DNA of 64,000 bases from Phascolomyces articulosus. Taxonomy: Eukaryota > Mucoromycota > Mucoromycetes > Mucorales > Lichtheimiaceae. Positions 25,142 through 37,711 of this stretch are shown here, piece after piece; within the stretch, counting starts at the first letter, position 1; each line of letters begins with the position of its first letter. The notes beneath the pieces are model-generated. The model did no database searches, was not told the DNA's origin, and saw only the letters and a list, made by a program, of their open reading frames with translations. Both the position numbers and the translations under genes were made by a program. The DNA lies in contig JAIXMP010000067.1 in NCBI GenBank assembly GCA_025677815.1, positions 56,482 through 120,481 of the forward strand, written 5' to 3'.

Positions 25142-25575
25142 AGTATTAAAGAAAATGAGAAACTCATCTTACAGATATACATACATACATGCACACTCAC
25201 ATAGATTCTTATATCTTCCTGTTATTACTTACCACATTAAGAGCATTCGTGTATTGTTTCAATTCGTCAGGTAGCGGTACATTGTGTTTTTATATTCGTG
25301 TGAAACATCTAATTCCACTCTTCTTGCGTGAAAATATCATCTTTTATAAAGTGATTATCAGTCATATCTAAAATAAATGAGTGTTTCAAGACTAATAATA
25401 CATATATAAATAGTTTAGTTTTATGAGAAGTAATATAAGAAGCAATACACGCACAAATGAATAGAGTACTTCTGAAAATCATGCAGCATATACAAACAAG
25501 GCTTCCTCCACTTTATTTCCGGTTGATAGAGTCCATATGATGTTCTTCGAATTCATACGACCGAAAAATGTGCGA

Positions 25576-25722
25576 TCAGGTCCAACGGTGCTTTACATAA
25601 CCATCAATAATTTGTTTTAACCTTTCAAGTTCTTTCTGGTAAAAGATAATTAGACGTTCTTCACAATTCATTTTCGTAACAGAATCATCCCAGTATTGGG
25701 ACATATCAGCTGTTTGAAGAAT
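25576..25722 (-). pseudogene. orphan exon remnant, unknown family
   Basis: A 49-codon frame preceded by a good acceptor (TATAG) and ending in TGA. It reads ILQTADMSQYWDDSVTK, then a Glu/Lys-rich amphipathic stretch, LIIFYQKELERLKQIIDGYV. A consensus donor (GTAAGA) lies about 65 bp upstream on the same strand, but the short frame before it soon meets a stop. It may be a leftover 3' exon of a lost gene or a very small gene. Surrounding DNA from 25142 to 26380 shows nothing else. Confidence 0.35.
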
Positions 25723-26379
25723 CTATATGAAAACACAAATATTGGTGTATTGATTTTATTTTAACTATAGAATTAGAAATATTCTTACTTTCGAATTATT
25801 AGTGTTAGCATATTATATAAAATGCAATCAAATGAATCTCTCATGTTCCGTTTTTCATATTATTCTCTTATATACCATCATAAAAAAAATATAGTTTTTC
25901 TATATTCGCACCAGTATTCCTTTTGATGTAGAGCGATAATAATCACTGATTTTAATATAATATGTTGTTTGTGGTTAGAATATCAACAAATCAAACATAA
26001 TATAAAATATCACAAGAAGAAGAGAAGGTTTTCTTTTTTTTCTTACAAAAGAAAATGACATATTATAATGGTGTTGTGAGTAGAGTGAAGAAATTTATAT
26101 TATACTTATAGAAGAGAAATATTATGATAAAAAGAGCGCCCACGGGTTAGTCCAAAACGGTCATGCCTGTTTCGATAGGATGTGTTACTAGCATTGGCCA
26201 CCACATGTGATAGTAAGTTTTGTTTTCCTCATTTTGAATTGAATAAAAATTAGGAATAGCTCGCGTCTTTTACAATATAGCACAGATAGTGATATTCATT
26301 TGTTTGTCTTTAATGGCTTCCTTGTATCCAAGTACTCATAAAAGGGGTCCAAGTATGTTATATAGGCCAAAAAAAAATA

Positions 26380-26967
26380 TAGTTGTCAAATGATGAAATC
26401 GTTGTTCCAGGAATCAGTTCTGCACTGGGAACAAGAATTTACCAGCTTGCTGAACAATGTGAAACCTTTGATGCTGAAAGTAGATACTACAAGTATTTTA
26501 AGAAAAAAGCGATAATACGTGGCAATAATGTCATGATTATGCCTGGTTCAATTAATGGATATATAGTAGGTTATTACAAAACGGTATCATTGATATTGAT
26601 ACTAAGAATGAATAGTTGGAAAATGCTCAAAAAATGGTTCAAACATTTGTATGTCGATATTAAGCTCTGTCAAATCTATCAAAACCTTTATTGTTCCAAG
26701 TCATTAATAACTACTCGAAACATGAAAAAAAATGAATTAGGCATTAGATAAGTTGGGGACATCAAGTGCGCCTAATGTAGAGTACCGATTCCAAAATAAC
26801 ATATATCGATGGATTCTCGAACGAATAATTTCTCTTTTACCAATAGCTATATCAATATTTACATACTCAGAACTTTCTATTATTATAAAAATATGGTCAC
26901 TCTACTATGAAGAATTTTTTTTGGCTATGAGCAAAAAGCATTTATTCAATGAAGCGTCTTTTAAATA
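26380..26967 (+). pseudogene. coding remnant in two frames, unknown family
   Basis: A segment beginning near 26377 (after a TATAG acceptor) reads SNDEIVVPGISSALGTRIYQ, then ETFDAESRYYKYFKKKAIIR, to about 26580. After a frame change and stops, a second segment (about 26739-26967) reads ALDKLGTSSAPNVEYRFQNN followed by a hydrophobic stretch. The two pieces look like parts of one decayed gene. No domain is recognised. Confidence 0.35.
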
Positions 26968-27409
26968 ATTACATCAAATAGGTCTAATCGAAGTTGTGTA
27001 TCAGAGATCGCCTACATGTATATCGTCCAACTTGAAGTTTACCAGACATTTAAGTTCACTGGTAACACATGCAAAGGAAAAATCAAGGATCTCCAAGATA
27101 AAAAAAAAAAAAAGTTATTGAGACACAGTGTGCAAATTTGAAATTGAGGTTCCCAAAAGTAAAAATGGATGGAACATGAAGTAATACGAAAAAATCCAAC
27201 AGTTGGTCTTCTTGATAATAATAATTGTAATGATGATGATGATGATTTTGTTAAGCTAATATCTCACATGGTCTCGTGCTTCTTTAACTTTCTTTTTTAA
27301 GCCCAGATCTCTTTGGTTTTCTGTACCGCTTTATTGGGGCTGTCCTTTAGAATGGCATCATATGTGTATAATAATGTATATTTTATTTACAATACTAATA
27401 AAAAGTACT

Positions 27410-27631
27410 ATAAGCAAATATAAAGTTTCCATCTCAAACTTGAAATTAAGTAAACACCAACTCGGATTTTTATTGGAAAATCGACATAGCTATAATACTG
27501 AGACGAATGGGTATATTCACAAGGAGAAATTCTATTATTCCTCAATTTTTCAAAAAAGTACCTTATGGTCAAATTCTCCCACGATTAACAATAAGGGGAG
27601 CTGCACGATGCGTCGATTTTTTGAAACATGA
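27410..27631 (+). pseudogene. possible coding remnant
   Basis: A frame with fairly ordinary composition (KYKVSISNLKLSKHQLGFLL, later NGYIHKEKFYYSSIF) ending at a stop at 27629-27631. It lies 440 bp downstream of the preceding remnant and may belong to it. Support is weak. Confidence 0.25.
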
Positions 27632-29528
27632 GGTTTTTCAAAAGGTAAAAAAAAAATACGTAAACCAAATTACTTTTTAGTAGTACGAACAATATTTTAT
27701 ACAGTGGTTACAGAACTTACTTTTATTTTTGGTTGGTATAAAGTCATTTGGATATCCAAAGGAGCGAGAGGTCCCGATCATTCATCAGATTAGCTGAGTC
27801 AAATATGCTTGACTGTTATTTCACGCAGCACCTATATCTATTGAGGTATATTATTCTTATTTTAATTGTAATAGGTTGAAACAACAAGACCACATGTATG
27901 ATTCATATAAATGTCGATAAAAATAGTTAATAAGCGAGGGAAAAATAAAAGAATCAGTCGAAAAAAGAAAAAAAAAGTGTATGGTATCATAGTAATAAAG
28001 AAAGTTAAGGTTGATATTGACCTCTTTAATATCTTCATCGTCATTAAATAATATGATAAAAACTGCCTACCGCTTCTTCTTTTTTTTTATTACACTGAAA
28101 CATAGTAGTATTATGCTTCATCATCACAAATTAATACTAACATATAATATCATATTGTATTCTATGAAACCATGAGAAAGAAAAAAAAAGAATAACACTT
28201 ATACTACTACTACAAGACCTGTACTTCCTGGTGTCTTAACCATATACGGCATGATTTTAAGTTTGAAGGAAATGATCACTTGAGTAATAGTCAAAAGAAG
28301 TAGTTTGTATACGTATAAATATAATACTTATATCTATTAGATTGTTCATACACTCCGATCTGGAAGGTTCCATTTCCAGTGCTTTATGTGTTATATTATA
28401 GCTAATTTAAACAAGCCAGAACTTGATTTTGGTGTGAGCAATTTATTTTCCCGGTCAGAAAAAAAAAAGCGCTAAGAAGAGTAAGTAAACCGGGACCCCA
28501 TGCAAAGCTAAACATCTTATATAACACGAAATACCACATTTTTTTTCCCTATGAATAACTCCGAGAAGAATTAGTGAGGCGTGTGGGTAGTCTTATACCT
28601 GTGTGAGATTGGCTGGTGTGAGGTAGAAAAAAAAAAGAATAATGAATGCCGATCTCCCGTTTCCCATATTACTTATTACAATTTTCTTTAATAAAAATTA
28701 ACTTCTTTACAATATAGCTTGAACATAATAATTATTTCCTTATACTCTCTTATTGTGGCTGCATAATAACCGGGGAATGGAGTTGACGTTACAACAATTT
28801 ACTTATACTGCAAGTGTTTTGATCGACTCTTGCAGTATATGTTAAGCGTTGGGGGAAGTATGTGTCGGATTTCGGACCACGACAATTTCGTCCGATTAAT
28901 TGGCTTAAGCTATGACGAAAGTGGTTCTTTTTTTTTTGGTAGAAAAATAAAAAGGCGCAAATTGGTTCCGGGTGAAAGTTACCCGATAACGAAAAGTATC
29001 TAAAAAGGCTTTGCATATGTTCTTGGCGGTCATTATGACCATGGACCGGGGAACCGTTTCTTTTTCTTTTTTTTTTCGGCTGTCCAAGTAAAAATACCCA
29101 TGGCAAGAAGTTTGACAAGAAGAAAAAAAAAGTCTAAGGTTTTGGTAATAGAAACACATGATTAAGATTGATTTAACTTATTTGTCACTCATAAGAATGG
29201 TATCATGAACGAAAAATATAACCAGAAGATATTATATTTGATAAGATGAAAGAGAAAAATAGAAGATTCAGATAGCCAATCAGATATTAGAATGGGTCTG
29301 TGCTTCAGGAAAAACATATTTAGCACAATTCTGGGAATCGATGACGTTTTGTACAAGCATAATGATAATTTAACAACTTCTTTTAAAGAGTCATATCACA
29401 CGGTAGAATTTCCATTAAAAATTCCAGACAGATTGGATCCCGACAAATTGATTTAAAGGACCTTGTCGCAGCTTCTTCATCTCTTCGTTTCTGTTTTTTT
29501 GTTTTCATTAATCCTAGAATATTTCATC
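27632..29528. other. 1.9-kb intergenic region upstream of the decarboxylase gene
   Basis: AT-rich; the - strand frame at 28789-29118 is Lys/Phe-biased and overlaps another frame, so I do not call it a gene. One clear inverted repeat is listed separately. It should contain the promoter of the PLP decarboxylase gene. Confidence 0.5.
28804..28839. repeat. perfect 11-bp inverted repeat (stem-loop)
   Basis: TATACTGCAAG at 28804-28814 is repeated in reverse complement at 28829-28839 around a 14-nt loop. It could form a hairpin or be a dimeric protein site. It is about 700 bp upstream of the decarboxylase gene. Confidence 0.5.
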
Positions 29529-31673
29529 ATGGTCTCTAATAAAGAAATTAATAACAATGCTGCCGAACTTGATGTTATGCTCAAACGTATGCATGACATG
29601 GTTATTCAACGTAAGTATTTCTTTTCTTTTGTCATTAGTATTATTGTATTAGAAGCAACAACGTATTTAAGAACGAGAAATTGATTATTATTATTATCTT
29701 TAATAGATGTCAAAGAAGGTCAAGACTTACATTCTGTTGTAAACTATCGTTCACCTGCTGAATTATACAAGGCAGTAGACTTGGGCTTACCGGAACAGGG
29801 TGCCGGTGTTGATGGTAAGAAATAAACTCCCCCCCCCTTATTTCATATTTATTGCATATAACAACAAACACGCCTTTTATAAATAAATCAAAAATTTATT
29901 GTTTTTTTTATTTTTTATTTTTTTATTAAAGGTACTTTTGACTTGATCAAGAACACTCTTGATTATAGTGTCAATTCATGGAATCCTCGTTTTATGGACA
30001 AGCTTTATGCTGGTACTAATCCCATTGGTGTCATCTCTGAGTTTTTACTCGGTGTTTTGAATGGTAATTGTCATGTCTACCATGTTTCCCCCGTATTGAC
30101 ATTGATGGAAGTTGAAGTTACCAAAGCTGTTGGTAAATTACTTGGTATGGGTGAACATGCCAATGGTCTTTTCTGCCCTGGTGGTTCTGCTTCCAACTTG
30201 TTGGCCATGGTCACTGCTCGTAACTATTTGTATCCTTCGATCAAGACCACTGGTTATATCCCTCGTCCTTTTAACCCTAATGCTGAATATGGTAAACTCA
30301 AGGTATTCACTTCAGCTCATTGTCATTACAGTATTGATAAAGCTGCCCTCGTTCTTGGTTTGGGTACTGAAAGTGTCGTCAAGGTCCCTACAAATGAAAA
30401 GTCTCAAATGCGTGTGGATGTACTTGGTAGGTTGTTCATTTTTTTTGTTTTAATTATTGATTTATTTATTTTTTGGGGTGTACATTAATTTTATGGATGA
30501 CTAATGCGTATTTTATATTTTGCCCGTTTTGACATTGAATAATAGAACAATTGATTCAAGAAAGTATTGAACGTGGTGAAACACCCTTCTTTATTAATGC
30601 TACCGCTGGTACAACTGTTATGGTAAGGAATACATGGATTGTTCACTTAGATTGGAAATTCGAAAAAAAAAAAAAGACTAACGTAATATATTTAAAAATA
30701 GGGTGCATTTGATCCAATCCGAAGTATATCCGCTGTCGCCAAGAAGTATAACTGTTGGTTACATGTTGATGGATCTTGGGGTGGTTCTGCTATCTTTTCT
30801 GAAACGGTTCGAGAAAAATTGGGCTGGCTTGACGGCTCCGGTCTGGTAGGCAAAAAAAAAAAAAAAAAAAGAATGGTGTTCTACATTAATTCTTTCAACT
30901 TTTTAGAAAAAAAAACTTTGTTCATTTTATTGAACAATGTTAATGTGAATTGATATCGATAATTACTAACCCGCTTTCCTTTCGTTTATTATCTTGGGTA
31001 TTTGATATGTGTGTTATTTTCTCTACTTAAATCTTATTACAATCACACTTAGGCTGATTCATTTACTATGAACCCTCATAAACTTCTTGGTGTCCCTCTT
31101 CAATGTTCGATGGTTGTGACTCCACATGAGATGCTCTTCCCTAAAGCAAACACCTTAGCTGCTGATTATTTGTTCCATGGCAACCCATATGATCTTGGTG
31201 CTGGCACCATTGGTTGTGGCCGAAGACCTGATGCATTAAAAATATTTTTGGCTTGGAAATTCTATGGTAGAGATGGTTTAGGCCAACGTATTGATCGTGC
31301 CATCAATGCTGCTTCAGATTTCACTGACCTTGTCCGAGAAAGAAAACAATTTGAGCTTGTTACTGACCCTAGCTTATTCTGTCAAGTATGTTTCTGGTAT
31401 GTTCCCAAGGAACTCGAAGAACAGGTAAAAACATGGAAAAAGGATCCCCAGGTTTGGAAAGCCAAGATGACCCGTATTATCCATCTTTTGCACGAGCGAG
31501 TCAATCATTCGGGTGACTTTTTGGTCGACCATGCTCCTCTTGATAATTTGCCTCACTTTTTCCGTATTGTTATCAATGCACCTACTGTGAATGTCCATCG
31601 TGATTTAGGTGCATTGTTGGATGCTATTGAAGACGCAAGTAAAAATATTGCTTGGAATGAAGTCTCTCTTTAA
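29529..31673 (+). CDS. group II PLP-dependent decarboxylase (animal-type GAD/CSAD-like)
   Basis: Six exons: 29529-29610, 29707-29814, 29932-30426, 30546-30622, 30702-30845, 31053-31673, giving 508 aa with a continuous frame. Family blocks are NPRFMDKLYAGTNPIGVISE, FCPGGSASNLLAM, SAHCHYSIDKAA, NATAGTTVMGAFDPIRSI, WLHVDGSWGGSAIFS and TMNPHKLLGVPLQCSM, with the PLP-binding lysine at about residue 312. Length and motifs fit the GAD65/67 - cysteine sulfinate decarboxylase branch rather than the bacterial GadB/yeast Gad1 type. Likely cytosolic; products would be GABA, hypotaurine or beta-alanine depending on substrate, which I cannot decide from sequence. HVDGSWGG replaces the more usual HVDAAWGG. 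A second ATG in the preceding T-rich leader is not needed. Confidence 0.9.
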
Positions 31674-33224
31674 AATAATATTAATTGCAAAACTTGAGTG
31701 AAAAAAAAATTCGACTACCATAAAAGATATCCTATTTAATTCAATACAACATTTTTTTACGTAAAAAAAAAAAAGATAAATGTTTTAATAAAGAAGTTTG
31801 TGTACATATTTTATAACTATAAATTATATGCCTTTGGTAGTTTGCTGATTGATTGATTTCCTGTTGTGTGTAAAGTTATACATATATGACATCATAAGAT
31901 GTACAAATATATATAAAACTTCATTCATTTTGACTTTTCTCCTTTATTATATATACTGTTCTGAATCATGCCCTGTTGTAGGTTCCGTGATCCTGTATCC
32001 TTTATTTCTCCTCTTTACAACGTACTGACAAGGTACATTTATTCTCGTGATATTGTTCCATATAATACTCAGTAGGGAACCCATCCCTAGTTCAAATAAA
32101 GTAATAAGCATTGTTTATCATTGCAATGTATTCAATAATAAAGCGTAGTCTAGGATTGAGTAAAGGAGTATCGTTGACTATACTGAATCATATTCAGAAC
32201 AATGAAATTTAATAAAATTTAAAAAGTTGGATTATCTTCTGCTAATAGTATTTTACTACTCATTTGAAAACTTACTGATGTAATGACGATTTATGCTAAT
32301 TATTTTTGAAGTTTGACTTCTGAGTTTATCCAAAATATATTGTATTTATGGGAATATTTTGTTTTTTTATGTTATAGTACCATATTATTTATAGAAGATG
32401 TATTACTATTCCTATAACAACAATCCTTACTTTGTTTATGGTAACAACTGGATGAGGCTAAAAACAACAAGGTTTACATACCTTTGATTTTTCTCATGAG
32501 GTGCCATCATCTTTTGTAATATATAGTCTAATATACACTGAAGAAAAATATACCTTGATACTTTCTGTCGTTAACTTATATGTATAATATATAATCTTTT
32601 TACTCTTTAATATGTTACACTGTGAACATTTTGTTTTCATTTATGTATAATAAGTAAAATAATAAGAAAGGCGCCGTGTTGTTAATTATTGTTGTTGATG
32701 TCATGTATTTGGCATGTAGAATTTTCAACAGAAAATAATAATAAAAAAATAAGCAGAGTGTAACAAATTCATTTGATGAATAAATTACAGTGTTCCTTAT
32801 TTTGGTTGATTTTATGAATCATGATTGATTAGTTATTTTATTTTTGTTGCCTCAAAAGGAGACTTTTATATGTTCAATTTTCACGAGCCACGTACAATAT
32901 AAAACAGATAATGAAAACGAGATTCTCTCCTCATCAAGCAACATAGAAATAATATATCACTGTTACCATTTTCTTCTTGTAATTATGATCAAAGGAGAAT
33001 CATGATACTGATGAATGATTTTTTTAAAAAGGAGGAGAAATTTGTACTCTGTGATTGTTTTCATAAAGAAAATCAATTTCCTTTTTTAAAAAAACGCCTT
33101 TTTTTTTGTAACTTTTTTTTTTCTCTTTCTCTCTCTCTTTTTTTTCACTCTTTCTTCTTGCTTCCTCTTCTCGTTTGATCATCATCATTATTGTTATTAT
33201 ATTTTATAAATTATTCATGTTATA
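31674..33224. other. 1.55-kb intergenic region
   Basis: AT-rich sequence between two + genes. The last 200 bp are strongly pyrimidine-rich (CT/T tracts around 33078-33170), a common fungal promoter feature just before the RasGEF ATG. No gene is seen. Confidence 0.55.
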
Positions 33225-36200
33225 ATGGCACCTTTACCATCATCAACATCTATACAACCTATTTGTAAAGCTAGAGCAATCTATCCATTTCATTCAAAAG
33301 AACCAACCGCTTTAAATTTTGAACCTGGTATATTTATTGATGTTTTATCCAAAGTAGAATCAGGATGGTGGCTCGGATGGTAAATACATGTATATATATT
33401 TTTATAAGGAATGATGATGGACACGAAAGAATATTTATTTACTAATAAAATAAAATAGTACGCCAGGTAACGCTCCAGGGTGGTTTCCAAAAGATTATGT
33501 TGAAGTGATTGAGCCGCAAAAGCCCATGGTAAGACATTAATTTGTTACATTTTACTCTTATCAGCTAAACCTTGTGACACGTCAACATTTTTATATTTAA
33601 CTACAAAAGCAGAGCGACACAAACATACCAAAACGGCATGATTTTCCAGCCCAAAAACCTGATCAGGGGCACAACGAAAACGAAGAGCCCATATTACCAC
33701 CCCATCAAACCAATCGAAAAAGTATGCTGGCGAATAGAAATAAAAATAATAATAAAAAGAAGAGCAAGAACAAGATGAGTCAAAATAATGAATGGACCGT
33801 ACAATTCACCGAGGATGGTGAAGGACAATATTTATTTAATCCAACAACGGGTGAAATGCGATTTACATTTCCTGAAGAAGATGATGATGACGACGAAGAC
33901 GACAATGATAATGGAGATGACGACAGTAATGGAAATCATCATGGTATGGATGATGATAATTCTTCATTTCGAGATGCAAGTGATAGATCTTGGCTACACG
34001 AGTATGAGGAGGATGAAGGAGGTCCAAGGACCATGGAGGAAGAGGAGATTGAATTTATTCCACAGAAGGTAAAGCTTCAACTTACTTATTGTTGTATTGG
34101 AGGAGAGGATGTGATTTTATTAAGCCTCATGAAAAATAATCTTAACCAACTAACAATCCCATCTATCTACCTACTGCCTGTTGTGTTCCCTTTTCATGTA
34201 CAATTTATTTATGTACAACAACTTCTTTATTATCTTATATTATTTTAATTTATTTTAGATACCATTACCATGGAATAAATATATTATACCACCAGATCAT
34301 TATCACCTTTTTATTGTTGAATCATCACAGGTAACTAAACTAAATAATAAAAGATTATAATAAAAGAAATGTGGTCCGTGCTTGAAAATATCTTTTATTC
34401 TCGAGGAGGTCTTTTTACAAGAGGAGACTGAATTCTAACCCTCCTTTTTTTCTATATAAATATTTTTTAGACAATCACAACAGAGGCCGATCCATCTTCT
34501 CCCCTTCCTCCTTTAACTTGGGATATTTTAAACACGTGCACTGCAATAACAATTCATAACCTTAATGCTGCTATTCAATACAGTCGTAGAAAGCTTTATT
34601 TACCTTATGCTATGGCTGTTGTCAATGCTATCAAATTAATGATGATCGCATGTGGTGCTGTCGACAAAGAATGGTTTAAAACAATTCAACAAAAAGATTT
34701 ACAATCTTCCCATCGATCTACCATTGCTTGTCTCGCCAAAATGATGCTTACGGCCGTATCAGCGGAACGAGGTGATGTAGACAAACAACATTTGATAAAT
34801 GATGCACGTGAAGTACTAGTAGCAGTACGGAGTTTTGTCACTGCTTGTCAAGCAAATCCTGCCTTAGTACGACTCCGTTCAGCACTAGAAGCAGTATTGG
34901 ATACTTCACCTTCACCTTCCATTATTTCTTCTTATCCTGTCAATAATGCAACATCACGAGCAACATCACCTCCTACTCCAACAGCCATTACCACCATTTT
35001 AGAAGAAGGCGCTGTTGCCGCTTCATTTAGTAACAGTTCAGATCCTATGATACCACCTTTATCCCCACAGTATCGCGAACACCGTGAAAATTCAACATCA
35101 AGCCACTTTAGTGCTCGTACAACAACAACCCGTGCAACAAGTATGCATAGCAGTAGTGGTGGAAGCAATAGTAGCAGTGGGAGTAGTACAAGTCAAGCGC
35201 CAGTAACACCGGACGAATGTTTTGATAATACTAATTCTTATGATACCATCCAATCTTACATTACCGAATTAGAAGGTGCTGTGGATGGCATGCTCACCAT
35301 TCTTAATCAACATCGACACCAACGCGAAGCAATGGCAACACTTTTACTCACTCGATTAGATCATATGTGTCAACGAACGGGTCAACTTTTATTTGTTGTC
35401 GAGCGTATTGTTTATTCGGATCAAGAGATTGAAAAACAAATAGCAGATTGTAAACCCAAACTACTCCATGGGTTTGGTGTTTTATTTGTCAAGCTTCAAA
35501 CAATGACCAGTGTCCATATACCAATGGATGATGCAGTGTTGGATGTGGAAATGGTGGTTGAGCGTATCAAAAAACCAATGGACCAAATTATTAAATGCAG
35601 CAACAGTATCATCAGCCATGCCAAACGATCTAATAGTCAACGTGGAAGTTTAATACTGCCAGCTGAAGATCTCCTCGGTGACAACAAACATGGAGGATCC
35701 ACTAATGTAAACGATGCTCTCAACAACACTCAGAAACTTTATATGGGCTATGACTATAAACCAGAAGAAATTGTATTCTCACTCGATGGTCAGATCAAAG
35801 GCGGTACACTTTCTGCACTTGTTGAACGATTGACTCTTCATGATCAATCCGATACCAAATTCATTCAATCTTTCCTATTGACATACCGTGCCTTTTGTTC
35901 ATCCGAAGAATTATTTACACTACTCAAAGCACGGTTTGAGTTACAACCACCTGTGGGATTAACACCTGAAGAACTTTTGGATTGGCAAGAAAACAAACAA
36001 AAGTTTATTCGATTACGTGTCTTTAACGTCTTCAAGCATTGGATTGAACATTATATGAATGTGGAAGAAGATCAAGCCGTATTGCATGATTTACTTGATT
36101 TTTCAAATACAACAATGCGCAGTTCCAACATTTTTTCATCCAACCAAATCAATCGATTGATCCGTCGACGACTCGATTCAGACCCACTTCGCAAACTGGT

Positions 36201-37125
36201 TGTGAGTACACCACGGGATCAACCCACACCCATTTTACCGCGCAACGTCAAAAAATTCCGTTTATTAGACGTTCATCCTTTGGAATTGGCACGCCAATTA
36301 ACAATAATGGATTTTGGGCTTTATCGATCTATCCAACCCTCCGAATGCCTTGATAAAGCATGGTCAAGCAGTGATAAATCCAAAGGAATTCATATCCGAC
36401 AATCTATTGAATACAACAATCAAGTGACTTTATGGGTATCCGATTCCATTCTCTGCCAAAATGATATTAAAAAACGATCCAATACCGTCAAATACTGGAT
36501 TCAAGTGGCGGAAAAATGTTGTCACCAACTTCATAGCTTCAATACTTGTATGGCCATCTTGTCTGCATTCGAAAGCAGTGCGATAGCTCGGCTACATCGT
36601 ACTTGGGAAATCTTGGGGTCACGTGCACAGCAAACGTTGAATACCATGCGCGAAACGTTTGCATCCAACAGAAACTTTGCGAAATATCGAGCCTTGGTTC
36701 ATTCGGTGAACCCACCTTGCATTCCATTTCTCGGTGTTTATCTTCAGGATTTGACCTTTATGGAAGATGGCAATCCAAATGTCTTGAAGAACACTGATTT
36801 AATTAATTTTGGTAAACTAGCCAAGACAAGTGAAGTTATCCGTGAAATTCAACAATACCAATCAACACCATACCCATTTTTGTCTGTATCAATGTTACAG
36901 ATGTTTATCAAGGCAAATTTACAAAGTGCTCGTGATGAAGACAGTTTATATAACGAAAGCGTGAAAATAGAACCAAAGTAAATTATTATTTTTTGACTAA
37001 TTGCTAATTTCATTTAATGGGAAAAACTGAAAGTTTAACTCTTTATCTATTTAATTTATTATTTATATAGAGAGCGAACTGATGAGAAAGTAACTCGATT
37101 ACTTGAAGAATCTGGATTTATATAA
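33225..37125 (+). CDS. SH3-WW-RasGEF guanine-nucleotide exchange factor (Cdc25/Ste6 type)
   Basis: Six exons: 33225-33379, 33459-33528, 33613-34068, 34259-34330, 34471-36977, 37071-37125, giving 1104 aa. An SH3 domain occupies about residues 10-72 (ARAIYPFHSKEPTALNFEPG, then GWWLGC and GWFPKDYVE across intron 1). A WW-like segment follows (NEWTVQFTEDGEGQYLFNPT), then an acidic Asp/Glu stretch and a long alpha-helical and Ser/Thr-rich middle. The RasGEF N-motif begins near residue 690 (FIQSFLLTYRAFCSSEELFT) and the catalytic Cdc25 domain runs from about 850 to 1085 (DVHPLELARQLTIMDFGLYR, FNTCMAILSAFESSAIARLH, PCIPFLGVYLQDLTFMEDGN). It should load Ras with GTP at membranes, feeding cAMP/PKA or MAPK signalling. 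Exon 3 has tandem acceptors (AAG then CAG, 3 nt apart), so one Gln may vary. Confidence 0.92.
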
Positions 37126-37203
37126 ATAGTAAAATCTTTTCTCTACTACATCTCCTCCAAATCTCATTCACTTTAGTATATCCAACATTAATATGTAGTC
37201 GTA

Positions 37204-37236
<33 letters not shown>

Positions 37237-37452
37237 CGTAATCATTAAATAATTTTATATTTATAAACATGGGACATAAATCTTTTTTTAAAACAATTAC
37301 AATCACAAAAGTTCTTCATGTGCTTCAGGTTTGTAATATGATTGATGGAACTTAATAGCTCATGGGCCAAGCTGTTACTTTTAAAAACCAGATAATTCTT
37401 TTTATCTTCCTCTTCTTCCAAAACAAAATACTAGTAAAATAAAACAAATACA

Positions 37453-37711
37453 ATGAAGTTTGGACAGGCATTCGCAGTTTCGATGGGTGCACTTCTTGGT
37501 GGTGCCGTAGGTTTTTACTTGTTGGAAGATTACAAGATTAAAGCTAAGGTAGCTTAAACAAGATATGATTATTATTTTTATCTTTTCAAAAGAAAAAAAA
37601 AGAAAAAAAAGGAACCCCTTTTTTAATTGTGATTACTTCCATTAGGAACAACGCTTGGCCATGCTTTTGGAAAAGAAGCTCGAATACGAACAACAAGAAA
37701 AGACATTATGA
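37453..37711 (+). CDS. 53-aa single-span membrane microprotein
   Basis: Two exons, 37453-37548 and 37646-37711, GT-AG, phase 0. The N-terminal half is one hydrophobic Gly/Ala-rich segment (FAVSMGALLGGAVGFYLLED, residues about 7-26) and the rest is a charged helix (EQRLAMLLEKKLEYEQQEK). This layout is typical of small mitochondrial inner-membrane or ER accessory subunits; small-Gly packing suggests helix-helix contact in a complex. I do not recognise the family. The gene lies 327 bp after the RasGEF stop, on the same strand with its own upstream spacer, so it is likely independent. Confidence 0.65.

Noticed and set aside
28340..28400. Short similarity to a 5S rRNA internal segment (TCCGATCTGGAAGGTT)
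   Set aside because: Only about 15 bases resemble it, from memory; the rest does not pair into a 5S fold and a T-run terminator is not placed correctly.
28789..29118. 109-codon frame on the - strand upstream of the decarboxylase
   Set aside because: Composition is biased, it overlaps another frame of similar length, and no motif or splice context supports it.
36546..36797. 83-codon frame on + and 62-codon frame on - inside the RasGEF catalytic domain
   Set aside because: They are shadows of the clearly conserved RasGEF frame.
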